Source of the DNA: Pomacea canaliculata
Taxonomy: Eukaryota; Mollusca; Gastropoda; Architaenioglossa; Ampullariidae
Direction: 5' to 3'
Length of the DNA stretch: 64,000 nt
Assembly (NCBI RefSeq): GCF_003073045.1
Contig: NC_037590.1
Span: forward strand, 33,798,327 to 33,862,326
The position numbers were made by a program, and so were the translations under genes. The notes under the pieces were generated by a model, which worked only from the letters and a program-made list of their open reading frames with translations, was not told the origin of the DNA and did not search any database. Of the stretch, positions 20,779 to 32,057 are shown piece by piece (within the stretch, counting starts at the first letter, position 1; each line of letters begins with the position of its first letter).

Positions 20779-23700
20779 CTATGTAATTATATTCTTTATC
20801 TCTCCTTCTAATGATAAACAATTAATGGAGACAATTAACGTGAGTTTTGACGTGTACCTGCAACAGCATTTCCACAATATAATATATAACATCGATGGCT
20901 ACTTGTATAACGTCACCTTGAAGTTATGTTAAGACCTAAATGCCGTACTATAAGATTTGAAAGGGGTATAACGTATGGTGACATTTTGAAAGCGGGTTTA
21001 TACAGTGAAACTTCTTGGGCTAAAGTTCACTACTTGAGAAAACACACTGTTACACAATGTAATAAAACGTTTCCGAGTAACAGATTAATTTTACTTCTTA
21101 AATCAATCAATTTTTAAAGATAGATTCAGCTAAAGAAATTCCATAGAATCAATCGTTAAGACATACCATACGTCCGAGTTGGCAGTATCATTCTGGTATT
21201 TCCAAGGCCGAGTGCCATAGATGGCTTCTCCGTTGACCTGAAGCCATCGTCCCATCTGAGTGAGTCGTTCCTCGTAGATAGGGGAGATAACGCCGTACTT
21301 CGTGGGGCCGACATTCACCAGGAGGTTACCGCCCAGACTGCAAGGACACACAGGTCAGCGTACATACAGAACTCGCAAAATTACCTACAACTTTGGAAAA
21401 AAAGTATTTCATGGTAAAGATGACAAATATGTAGTAAACAGGATAATGGTTCAGATGAAAGTCGCAACAGCAGACCTGAAACGGTTTTTTTTTTTTATTT
21501 GGAACGTGTAGCATTAACACGAAAACCTTCAGAGTATGAATGTACGTCTCTCTAAGCTTGAGATAACTGACAATTCACACTAATATCTGACTTAAAGCTT
21601 AAAAAACAAAGGTTTTAAACAAAAATAAAACAAATGATAAATGTTGGTGGTGGTTGTGTCATTTATCCTTGTATCCTTTACCTGATCGTCCTGACCAAAA
21701 GGGCAATAAACTCATCCATGCTGTAAATGTCTGAAAGCTGAGCATCCCGTCGGAAACCCCACGAGTACTTGTCAAGAGTCATCGAGTTTTCCCATTTATG
21801 GTTGACAAGTTTGCCTAAAACGGGTCAAATTAAGACAGTCACCTCCTATAGCGTTAAATTTCATAATTTGGAATACAGAGCACACAAAAAATTTTCAAAG
21901 TTAAACCTTCATTTTAAGAGCTATAAGAGGGGACTTCACCCTTACCGGGTCCATATGTTACAAAAAAAAAATAATAATAATAAACAACAATCAAATGTAA
22001 AAGATAAAAAGAAAGTGCAGAAAAACCATCAGGAACAGACTTGACGTCTTCCAAAACAGATGCCTCAGGCGCATACTTAACATGTTTTGGCCAAATACCA
22101 TCACCAACGAATAATTCCACCGAAGAACTGAAGAAAACGAGGCCACCCAAAGGAAACTTGGAGAAGAACGGTGGAAATGAGATGAAAGGAAAGGGCTGGA
22201 CATACGGTTAGGGTCACTTGGAGTGGGCGGGTTTCAGCCGATCGACATCGGTGGCGGACTCTGGTTGAGGCCTTATGTGCAACATGATGCATGAAGATGA
22301 ATAGATACATAGATTGTGGACATATGAAGGAATGGAAAAAGATATGGTCCATCCCTATCAACGGTCACTTTACGGTTAGCCCAATTTTTTTTTTCAGAGC
22401 TGTTTATAATTACAGACAGCTCAACAGAGCGTAGGGCGTGGAGTTTGCCGTGAACGGGCCGCTTTTAATTTTTCAATGGTTGTTTATGTTAAAACGAAAC
22501 CCGGGGCTTGTAAAGTCAGGTGACTAAATTTAAAGCTCCACCCAGTTTCGGTGTGGCAAAGCGCTTGAACGGAAGGTCGACCGCTATCCCCACTAAAACA
22601 AAACAAGTGTAAGTAAATTGCTTTTTTAGCTTAATAAAAGACGGAGTAAACGACTTAACATTTGAGATGATTTACCTGGGACAAATCTGTCGTCACAGTT
22701 CCAGAATCCTCCATGATGACACCGAATATTTTTTCCCCATCGGTCGTTCACAACGACTGTGTCTTTCACGGGGCTGTTGACAAGGAAGCCTTATTAAACA
22801 ATAGTTTAAAACATATGTGTGTTTGAAACCCATAAAATATCCAACTCGATATGCTAAAAGAGACAATATCCATAGTGACCGGAGACATTTTACTTCTGGA
22901 AGATTTCAATCAATTCCAATACATTTCTTTTCAGTATTAAGGAATGACTGTAGAAGATGACTCAGTCGACTAAAAAAATTCTTAACCACAACAAAGGGGT
23001 TATCATTGATAGCTACCTGTCGTTGTACAGCCAAGCAAGAAAGTGTGTGGCGTTCCAGTAGGTGTCATCGACCATCCAGTCGCCGTCAGACCACACGACG
23101 TCAGGCTTGTAAGTGTTCACCAGTTCGTACAGCTCTGGCAATGTCTTGGTCTGCAGGCAACAGGAGAAGTTTCAGAAGGTGAGCTTGTGACATCTGACCA
23201 CTTACTGGATTATAAAAGCCGTTGTGTATTTACCTTCCTCGAGTCTTATCTTACTTCTACAAAACTCGCCCAGTCATTCTTTTCGCTGGTCTTGAGAGGC
23301 ACTAACGGCCTTGCATCCCGCGGCATTATTAGGTCTTTGGTGAATGACATGCTGAAGGGTTCGCAGATAACATGTGTCACATTTTACGCCCCGCATGATT
23401 GCGAAACCTATAAAAAATACTTAAACTATCCCTTCCTCTTTACACAACATTAGCTCTGTTACCAGTCGACCTTTTCCCAGTGGAGTTGTGCGAGTGCCAA
23501 CATAGCAAACGCGTACGTGACCCCTTCCCCACAAATCCCTTGTAAAAAAAACAAACGAATGCTAACACTTAGCAACGATTATGGGAGGGAAAGAGTAGAT
23601 AAATAAACTTTTTAAGAGGTTAAAAGTAAAATATTTTATTAAAGTTGCATTGTGTGTATTGTATTGTGTATATTTGGCCGTTATATCGCATTAATGATAT

Positions 23701-25181
23701 AAAAAGCTAACAGTTAACAAAACTAAGTTTGGCTTAACAACGACTTACGGCAACAAAGTCCTGAGTTGTGTAGTTGTTCTTGACATCCTGAAGGTACAGT
23801 GGGTTGAACCATTCAAAAAGGGAGTGGTAAACGCCAAAATGGATATCAGTCTTTGATCTGATGGCGTTGGCAAGATCACCTTGTTATAAATATACAGCGT
23901 AGGAAAATAAATTTTCCGATAGAGGAAAAAATGGTTAAAATAGACATTTAGAACAGACGGTTTACTTTGAAATAAAATCGGATGTTAAGCTCTATTACGA
24001 CACTGAAAAAATTTAAATTCCGCTTTAATTTAAATTTCTGGATTAATGGCTACAGCTTTGTGCATGTTACCATTTGGTGCCCTTTCACCTCAAAACAGAA
24101 GCAGCTATGTGCTCAAGTATGAGGAAATTAACTTGTAATCATATTATCAAATATAAGAAAACAAAATGCATTATACTGCAGATTAGTCTCACGAGTTTAG
24201 TAATACATGCAGTCGTTCTTACCAACGAGGTCCCGGTTGGGTCCAACGTCCATTGCATTCCAGTTCCACGAGTATTTTGATGGCCAGTTAGTAAACCCTT
24301 CATGGTGCTTGGACGTTAGAACGACGTATCTGCAATGTAAAATGATATTCTTTATTTTGAAAAAAATATCGAAGCTGTTGAAATAATATATATATTCGTA
24401 TAAAAAAAGGTTTCTCACCTGCAGATATTTATTATGTGGCAGTTTATTTCCCACCCACCCCACACATACACACCCATCATCTACAAGTCCTCCCCTTCCT
24501 CATCCTAACAAGAAATGGCACATTCTTCTCTAATACAAGCTTTAGTCATATGTGTTTGGTGTTTAAAAGAGAAAATGCATATACAGGTACACTTTTCCCC
24601 AGTAGTCTCAAAAACAAACACAAAGAAACAAACAAAAAAGGAACTGATGAAGTGTGTATGTGTGGTGGGAGGGAGCGATTGTTGCGTAAAAGAATAAAAA
24701 AAGAGTCATCGCCATTTTTCCATTTATTTACAATCAGGGCTAGAGAGAACAGAGAGGTGGTAAAGAAAATACCTAATAACTGAAAAGCTCTAAAGACAGA
24801 GCATATTTAGGGATAAGATAACTCTTACTTTGCACCCGAAGCCTTGAAGATGTCAGCCCAACGAGAGGGATCGTAAAATTCGGCGGTGAAGTCAGCAGCA
24901 AAGTCAGCGTAGGTGAAGTCAGGTTTGTAGTTCTTGGTCATGAAGTCGACAGCCGCTTGGCTCTTGGAGCCTTGCCACGACCACCAGAACCATTCGCTCT
25001 GGTAGCTGGGTACAGAGAAGACACCCCAGTGCAGGAAGATGCCAATCTTGCTGTCGTCATACCAGGCGGGCAGCGGTCTGGAGTCCAGAGAAGCCCAGTT
25101 GGGATCGTACCTCACCGCCAAAACTGTCGGCAGACAGAGAGAGCCCAGCAACGAGAAGACGACTGACCATGAGGAATACAT
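20779..25181 (-). CDS. Alpha-L-fucosidase (GH29), copy 2, last exon truncated
   Basis: Exons (minus): 24829-25181, 24223-24329, 23749-23879, 23017-23150, 22676-22773, 21682-21814, 21167-21337, then 20857 onward. The first seven match copy 1 in length, phase and nearly all residues, including the signal peptide, KHHEGF and the WSDGDW nucleophile motif. The eighth exon keeps only its first 10-14 bases (Y-T-S-K codons). It then switches at about 20844-20848 into block A DNA, and the frame ends at a TAG at 20779-20781. The predicted product has 401 residues: the catalytic barrel with most of the C-terminal beta domain replaced by about 21 unrelated residues. Exon bases are as clean as in copy 1, so the cut is recent. 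Whether it makes stable enzyme is unknown. Confidence 0.85.
23218..23514. repeat. About 295-bp insertion in intron 3 of fucosidase copy 2
   Basis: Copy 1 reads straight through (GATTATAAAATCCGCGTACG near 4704-4723). Copy 2 carries extra sequence between GATTATAAAA and GCGTACGTGACC. No target duplication or inverted ends are visible, so it could equally be a deletion in copy 1. It holds an open stretch including [16 protein letters not shown] and [13 protein letters not shown], family not recognised. Confidence 0.55.
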
Positions 25182-25234
25182 GGCTACCTCTGACCGGCTC
25201 TTCTGGGGTGTCTGGTGTCTGGTGTCACTCCTCG

Positions 25235-25243
25235 CTTTTTATA
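25235..25243 (-). promoter_or_regulatory. TATA box of fucosidase copy 2
   Basis: TATAAAAAG on the minus strand, 55-60 bp upstream of the start codon at 25181, in a context shared with copy 1. Confidence 0.55.
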
Positions 25244-26233
25244 CCGTCCCGTTCCACTCAATCTCGCGATAAGCATTATGCATGTCTGGTTTCACCTTGC
25301 ACCACTTTGTTCGACCTGCCTTGCGTGTGTGTGTGTAGGGGGGAGTTCAAACTGTTGTATCTTTGTTTTACTGGGTCACCGATTTTAAGGGGCAGTTCGT
25401 TGACCACATAGAGTTGAGTCAGTGCGCGCCCTTTCACACCCTTTCTCGATCGCTGACCACTCAAGACGGTCAAGTCAGGCAACGGCCCCTCCAGTTAGTC
25501 AGTATGTAGAGACGTAAATGAAAACGCCGTCTGTTGGGAAGTTTTTTGGTTTTTGTCTTGTTTTGGAGATTTTTTTTTCAAGGCATGTATAGCCATTTCC
25601 ATCTCATCGAATTTAACGTTATGTTCTAACTTATTTCGTAATTCTTTCGCATAATAAGAAATTTTACCTGTGCAGCTGCGTGTTTTAAGTATTCTCAGAT
25701 ATTTTGCTCTGTAACAGATTTTTTATTATTATTACTGCATCAAGACGGACTGAAAATAATGCACAAAGTTCAAGAGAGGTCAACGAAACAGACTCTAGTG
25801 TAAACGATTAATTTTAGTTAGCAGCACAGTCGGCAGCAATTCTCTTGTAATGGAATGTAACTCAATTACCACATGGGATCAATCTTATGTCGTCAAGTGG
25901 TAGGCTCGATTCTTGATTTAGTTTCCCCTTTCTTGTTATTTATGTTTTATACTATTTCTATGTTTGATTCGACAAAGATTGCGCTTAAACAAAGGAGTTT
26001 ATTAGCTTGAGGTCTACACATCTGGGATTGTTGTGTGATGATCTAGTGTCCTTTCAAAGAAAAATAAAAAAGAATTTATTTTATTTCAGAGACAGGCACA
26101 GATTGCTGACGGACACATGCTTCGCTCTCTCATTCCCATCTTCACTTGATCAGCCATAACACATTAAATATAAAAAAATTGAGTCCTACCTCTCGACTTT
26201 ATCACTTGCTTTGATCAGCTGTGTCAAGGTCTC

Positions 26234-26375
26234 CCTTCAACTTCACCAGCTTGGGGTCCCAGTGTTTATCACCATCCCATCCATCCCCTTTAATAAGATT
26301 CCTTTCCAGTGAGGCTGGACATTCAAGATAAAAAAATCTTAATTAATGAGATCAACAATAGAAGATAGAAAATGT
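26234..26375 (+). pseudogene. Inverted fragment of a fucosidase last exon
   Basis: Sense on the plus strand, opposite to copies 1 and 2. It resembles the part of exon 8 encoding [13 protein letters not shown] through the C-terminus, plus a little 3' UTR. It has lost bases (the CCCAGTGTTTATC region) and has changed residues, so it is not readable. It lies upstream of copy 2, directly after the duplicated upstream segment that ends TGTGTCAAGGTC. It is a rearranged relic of array turnover. Confidence 0.7.
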
Positions 26376-28234
26376 TGACAACTTGTATTTTTTCCTTTCT
26401 AAGTTAAGTTTATGAAAAACTTTCTATATCAAATCTGGTGTAAGAAAGTTCTAGCGAAGTGCAATCTGCGGTTACCAGAATTTACACTTGTTCGCGTTGG
26501 TATGCGTTGGTCATTATATGTAAATGTTACTGTTGCTGCTACGGGTCGTAATGAGCGTAAAAAAATGCCCTTTACGAGTGCTGTCTTTTGCGAGAGAGGG
26601 AAACGGCTAAACAGCAAAGTGACGGTGATAGACAAAAAACAAACACAGGAATACTTAGTGATAACGCTTTCTGACGAGACTGTTCACAACTATATATAGC
26701 TTCACAACAAGTACTTTAAGTCAAAATGTCAGGCACCGTTACAGATACGAGGAACAATTGTTTCTGACGATATGTTATCACATGAACGTTTTTTCTCTAA
26801 GGTCACCCTGCTGGCCTGGTATTGAGAAGTCACTGCTGATTCGGCAACATTTTCAATTTGACAACATTTTTTTAAGTGTTTGATGACTCAGAGTACGAAA
26901 CGATTGATCAATACGGACACTTTTTTTTTTTACCTGGGGCTAAACAATCCAGGTGTCGTTACGTAATCTTTGTTACCGTCTGGAAAACATGACGATGGAG
27001 CACGTGAGCAGAACAAACACAGTCCAACGCATGCTCCATTACTCGATCAACAACACTTAAAAATATTGAATACTTTTTACTGAATAGTATTTAACTATCT
27101 TTGATACAATGCATGCTTAGTGGCCAAGCAAAACAGCTTGGTGCGTCATGGTAGCGACAGCTTATATCTATTGCTTATATATTGCGTCATGTGAAGCAAA
27201 CAGCAAACTCGCTGCAACCACGTTATATGAACGTGATCGAGCTGCAACCATTAAAGGTGGTACATCAACAATTCACTAACGATTCATGATTGAACGTTAT
27301 GTGTTTCGAGTAGATGTAGGCGTTTACATTGATGGACGATCGAATGTATAAACAGAGATATAGATGTCGTTATCTGACAGAAGTGTTGATCTTTTAGGTC
27401 AGCTATGCTTCTATATATGACATACATCGCGTCGCATACGATTATTAACTGTATAATTGCTGGGGTTTTAGTAACCGAGGCTGCATATTTTGGTCAGCTA
27501 GTTCATCCTTGCAACAGGCAATTAACACATACATGTATTTTTTTTTTTAATTTTGGTCCTGCGAGCATTTTTTTTTTTTTATGGACAAGAAACTACGAAT
27601 TTCCGTCCAAAGGACAGTGTGACTCGTCGCTCATACTAGCTTCAGTTTCTCATATCTAATTAATTTCTTATCAGCCTTTTAGAAGAAAAAAAATCCCACC
27701 TACTATAAAACTACCTACAAAACTGTCAAAGCGTCTATAAAGCCACGGACCTATAATTGATTCATTCAAATAGGTGCATGGTGGTGGTGGCGTTGGCAGT
27801 GGCAGTGATGGTAAAAATAATGACCTGCTTTGAAGACATTAGAAAGTAGTATATGTTATATCTTATACTGCCTATAGCGATTAAAAGTAATGCACTCGAT
27901 GAACAGTCATAATAATATGCACACACACGATCATACAGACACGTGACCTTCACCCCAAATTATATAAGCTCGACCTTTTATGTGGGTTCATTCTGACGTA
28001 TGAAGTGATCCGCTGTTAGTCTCGGCGAGCCGTAACAAAGAATGTGACTAAGTCGGAAGCTTTCTTGAATCATGCCTCGTTTTAGCAGTTAACTGGAAAA
28101 AAAATCGTCTGCCAAGGATATTCGTGATGAGAGAGAGAGAAAGTGAGAAAATTAAAGAACAATAAGCTGCTGAACCAGATGGGATAAAATTATTATTTAT
28201 TTTATTATTTAATTTATTTTATTATTTATTATTA
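26376..28234. other. Intergenic DNA, no gene recognised
   Basis: One 95-codon open stretch on the plus strand (26412-26699) and one of 84 codons (27405-27659) have no recognisable motif or splice context. There are several homopolymer and AT-rich runs (for example 28180-28260). I do not call a gene here. Confidence 0.4.
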
Positions 28235-28409
28235 TTAATTATTATTGCTCAAATTATTCAATGAAAAATAACGAATAATAAGCCGAATAAACATGCCCAG
28301 CAACTTCAAATTAAAAAAAACAAACAAACAGTGAGAAAACAAAATCAGATCACATGATTTTATTATCGGGAAAGATTTAAGCCGAATTTTTCTCTCATCA
28401 TGAGGATTC

Positions 28410-29165
28410 TTAAATGGCTTCACGTCCGGCCACTGGTGCAATGGCAATGTCACTCGGTGTTTCCATCTGCTCCCTGCCGTCAGCACCAGACATCTCCTCA
28501 CTGTGCGGGGCGTTGGCATCGTCGGCGTCGCCGTCACCTGCGCCGACGTTGCAGTCGTTCTCGTCGTTCTCAGCTGACGACTCGTCGCTGGCGGCGGCCG
28601 CCTCCTTATGCATGCAATGCCGTCGCCGGTACTGCCGCAGATGCTTGTGCTTAGGCTGCTCCTTCTTCTGTTGCCCTCGCTGTCTGCTGTTGTTGCGACG
28701 AGACGGTTGGGTTGTCGGTAGCACACGCCTGTTTCGTTTGACACGCTTATCCGGGATGACCTGGAGGATGAATTTTGGTTTTTGACTCCGTTTAGACCCG
28801 GACGTAGTGTGTGAACCAGATGGACGGCTCCTGCTCTCTCTGCTCGCGGAGGCCTGCGTCGCCGCATGGGACGAGACGTGCGAGGCCGGATGGCTGTGGC
28901 GAGGCAGACGGAAGCGGTCTTCGATGATCTCCTTTACCCGTCCGGCTTGGATGGCTCGTTGCAGCATCCAGTTGATCTGGTCATTGGAGAACTTGCCAAC
29001 GTCGCGGCACAAGCTTTTGCGGATGGAGGTGAGCGTGTAGCCGCGTTGATTGCTGAGCTTCTTGATGGCTTTCACCACCTGGGAAACTGTCAGCCGAAGA
29101 CGCATCCTCTGTCCCCGTCCTGTAGAGCTGCCTGGAGCCGACATGGTCGTCGCTGACTTGGTCAT
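28410..29165 (-). CDS. Linker-histone (H1/H5)-like protein with basic and acidic tails, copy at 28 kb
   Basis: Intronless 251-residue gene. Residues 1-23 are a short basic N-terminus (MTKSATTMSAPGSSTGRGQR). Residues 24-87 form an H1/H5-type winged helix, with QVVKAIKKLSNQRGYTLTSI, then DQINWMLQRAIQAGRV and EDRFRL. Residues about 107-184 are rich in Arg, Lys and Ser. Residues 188-240 form an acidic, Ala/Asp/Glu-rich tail. Linker histones bind nucleosomal DNA. In molluscs, H1-related 'protamine-like' proteins package sperm chromatin, so a germline nuclear protein is a reasonable inference, although the acidic tail is atypical. The start at 29165 is supported by a TATAAAAGG about 80 bp upstream and by exact conservation of the first 23 residues in the 37-kb paralogue. 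Being intronless is usual for histone genes. I did not find the canonical histone 3' stem-loop by eye. Confidence 0.75.
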   Translation of the reverse strand: MTKSATTMSAPGSSTGRGQRMRLRLTVSQVVKAIKKLSNQRGYTLTSIRKSLCRDVGKFSNDQINWMLQRAIQAGRVKEIIEDRFRLPRHSHPASHVSSHAATQASASRESRSRPSGSHTTSGSKRSQKPKFILQVIPDKRVKRNRRVLPTTQPSRRNNSRQRGQQKKEQPKHKHLRQYRRRHCMHKEAAAASDESSAENDENDCNVGAGDGDADDANAPHSEEMSGADGREQMETPSDIAIAPVAGREAI

Positions 29166-29246
29166 CGCAATCGCCAGGATCTGCCGAGCTTGTTGCAGTC
29201 AGTGGACGGTCAGCAAAATGAAGGTAGCAAGCATGCTAAACGCAGG

Positions 29247-29255
29247 CCTTTTATA
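29247..29255 (-). promoter_or_regulatory. TATA box of the 28-kb linker-histone-like gene
   Basis: TATAAAAGG on the minus strand about 82 bp upstream of the ATG. The identical box and flank occur upstream of the 37-kb paralogue. Confidence 0.7.
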
Positions 29256-29379
29256 CAAAAGATCCATCCCAAAACTGGCGTAAGCGTTGCCGCGTAACGC
29301 TGTTGTCCTAGTAACAGAACTACAAGGTAGATGGGGGTGTTTTTTTTAAAATTGCTTATTTATATGGCAATACGCTGAG

Positions 29380-29900
29380 GCTTGATATAAAAACTCGAAC
29401 TTAGCCCTCATTGGTGCATGCCGGACAATATTTTTCCAGAATTGTTGGCCGTATTGAATATTTCGGTAATTTTACAGATTTGGAGGTTGCCATGTGAGTT
29501 GCAGAACGAGCTACACATACACGGCTCCAGGGAAAGCAATGACGTCGTGGTCTATGACAACATCAAGTAAGTCATTGCCAAGCGACCTGCCGCTGTACAG
29601 ACGACTAGTTACTATGGTGATGGTATCAGCGAAACTGCGAAACAAAGGATTCACGGATACACATTATTTTTTTTTATTATTATTTTTTTTAATCAACTGT
29701 TGAAAAATATAGTAACTATGAAACAGATCTAAAAATTAAGATCTGTTGTACGTAAAGCGAATGAGTCTGGCAAAAGACGCCATGTAAATTTTTTTTAAAA
29801 TTATTATTAACATATGGTGACATAAAACTTAGGACGTAATAAATCAACAATTAGATGTTGATGGGGATTTTATTCAGGCCACAGATCTGTACTTTGGCAT
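29380..29900. repeat. Linker-histone upstream segment, copy at 29 kb
   Basis: Shared with 13230-13770 and 38315-38840. It includes an ATGACGTCGTGG site that resembles a CRE half-site context, and the perfect AACAGATCT/AGATCTGTT hairpin at 29722-29747. It probably includes distal promoter sequence, because it stays linked to the histone-like genes in all copies. Confidence 0.6.
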
Positions 29901-32057
29901 CAGGAGTCGCGCGACTGGCGGAATGGCTGTTCTCCGTCTCTTCATCCTCTGGTGTCTACTGTTTATATCTTCATTTCTGTTGCGCTACTTCTCTTGCTTT
30001 TATTTTATGAACCACTTTGTCAAGTAGTGGTCTGTACAGACATCTCTGCACTGCTTAGATTTTGAATCTGTATATCAGCAATATAGACTTAACGCCCCAA
30101 CCCCCTTACTCCATCAATTTTCTATAATGTTTATGCAACCGCTGTGACACTCGTCTTTGCCACAAGCGCACATTGGCTATGTGCTCCACAGTCGGCATTA
30201 AAAGATACGTTAACACATACACTTAAAATCTTTGAGTTGGTGTGCACTATAACTTAGGTTCAAAGCACATTGTCTGCCAGTCCTTTTGCTGCTGTCTGCA
30301 GGTTTTTCTATCTTGTATTGAAGGCTATTGTCTTTATATATGTTTGCTGATGCTTTTGGTTTCTGTAAATTTTGTATCTTTTGTGTATTTGCATTGCTTT
30401 TGTAGAGCACGTTCAGCCTACTATTAAGGAATATATATATATAAAAGCCCACTTATTCTAAAATGTTCGTCTTTTCTTTAGACTTGAAATTACACTTAAA
30501 AATCTTCATCAGGGTCCAGGTTGCTTTTGAGTATGCATGCTGTTATTAAAGTACAAGCTTACTGTCACCATTAACTCCTGCTTTCTGTGTGCAGAGTTAC
30601 AGAAATCCTTTCACACAGTAAAATGTAGTTTACAAGATCACTTGTGTTTTTCTTATCCCATCAAAGGGGTATTTGTAGTAGGAATATCTGACAAAATGAC
30701 AGTTTCTGTCAGCCATGGCAATAAATGTTAATTTGATGTCACACCTGTTGGCTTTAATGTGACAAATTCTGTCCCCCTTTGCAACTCTCAAGCATCAAAC
30801 ACCCAAAAATACAAACACGTCATGAACCGACAATAATAAATTTAGGAACACATTGAGGACAGTAAAAAATTATTTTAAAAAAAACCACCAATCAGGGATA
30901 ATGTGTGACTGTATAAGTAAGTTTTCCAATGAAATTTATGGAAAACTCAAAGCAAAAGGCAGCAGAGAAAAAAGTGCAAAAATGGTAAAATTAAACAATA
31001 CTAATTGTTCAACAATATAGAATGACAAAAGAAATAAAAAGTAAGACAAGATGCTAGGCTAAGCTAGGCTGTAAATACCAAAAATGGTAAGTTAATAATG
31101 TTACCATCTTATGCAAATGACAAAAGAAAAATCCATTTACTTTAATGAAATCTTTATAGAAAACGTGCAAGAAAATTTTATTTTCATCGAGAAATTTGTT
31201 CTTTTTTTCTTCCAGCCATTTGTTCTGTTCTGATCACAGAGTCCAACAAGTAAATGCGCAATAATAAGTTTAAAATTACAACATGCGTTCATACAATCTT
31301 AAGTGTCACTGATATACAAGCTTTTTCTTATTATCCTTTCTGCTACCTGAGCACAGCTTCAAATAACCACACTGATAAAGAGCATAGAACTTCTTTGAAT
31401 ATAAACTAAAAGTGGTGATTGCTTAGTATATACAATTTACTGCAATGCAGAATGATGTTTTAGTGACTTTCATGAGCTAGTTTGACTTTAACTTGAACCA
31501 TTAATGTTGTTTATATACCAAGTAAATTGATTGAAAACGAACATTAAAAGTAAATAAGAGAAAAAAAAATTGATGACTAAAGTAATCTTTGCAAATAAAA
31601 GAATGGTAAAATAATAAATTAAATGCAACTATCAGTGGCAAAATAGTGTAATAATTAATATACACGTAAATCCTTGTAGAAATATACAAAAATCCACTTT
31701 GCAACACATTACCTTTTATTTATAAATAATAATAACTAAAGCAAAATTATTTGATCTTTAGCTGTAAGAAATGTGAAAGCAAGAAATCTACTCAAATACA
31801 AATTTACTTGTTAAAGGCTTCTGCAAATGCACTTTTGCATTATTAAAATCTGCTCTGCGATCTGCATTTCTTTATAACAAATGAGTCGCATATTTTGACC
31901 AGAAGGTAACAGGCCAGTCAATGCCAAAGTACTTAACAGTTAGTCTTTTACAGGATCATGACAGGATCATGATGTCGCAGCAAAGTAGTGCTCCTTTCAA
32001 GCACACATTTTTTCACTTCTGACATTAGTCATTTAACACTTTAAAGAAGGTCCTCCT

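Larger units (their letters stand above)
14994..20844. repeat. Segmental duplication block A
   Basis: Same-orientation near-identical copy of block B (about 30180-35275). Both start at the TGTGCTCCACAGTCGGCATT stretch and end at ACAATTAACGTGAG. Differences are small indels plus three larger ones. One is a 943-bp poly-A insertion found only in A. The others are a 155-bp TIR element and a 32-bp insertion found only in B. The block holds relics of a MAD2-like gene and a small secreted-protein gene, both on the minus strand. Its right end abuts the truncated last exon of fucosidase copy 2. Confidence 0.85.

Noticed and set aside
28400..28785. Plus-strand open frames opposite the 28-kb histone-like gene
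   Set aside because: Low-complexity shadow frames of a GC-rich, Arg/Ala-rich coding region; no start context or homology. The same applies at 37361-37639 and 37758-38090.
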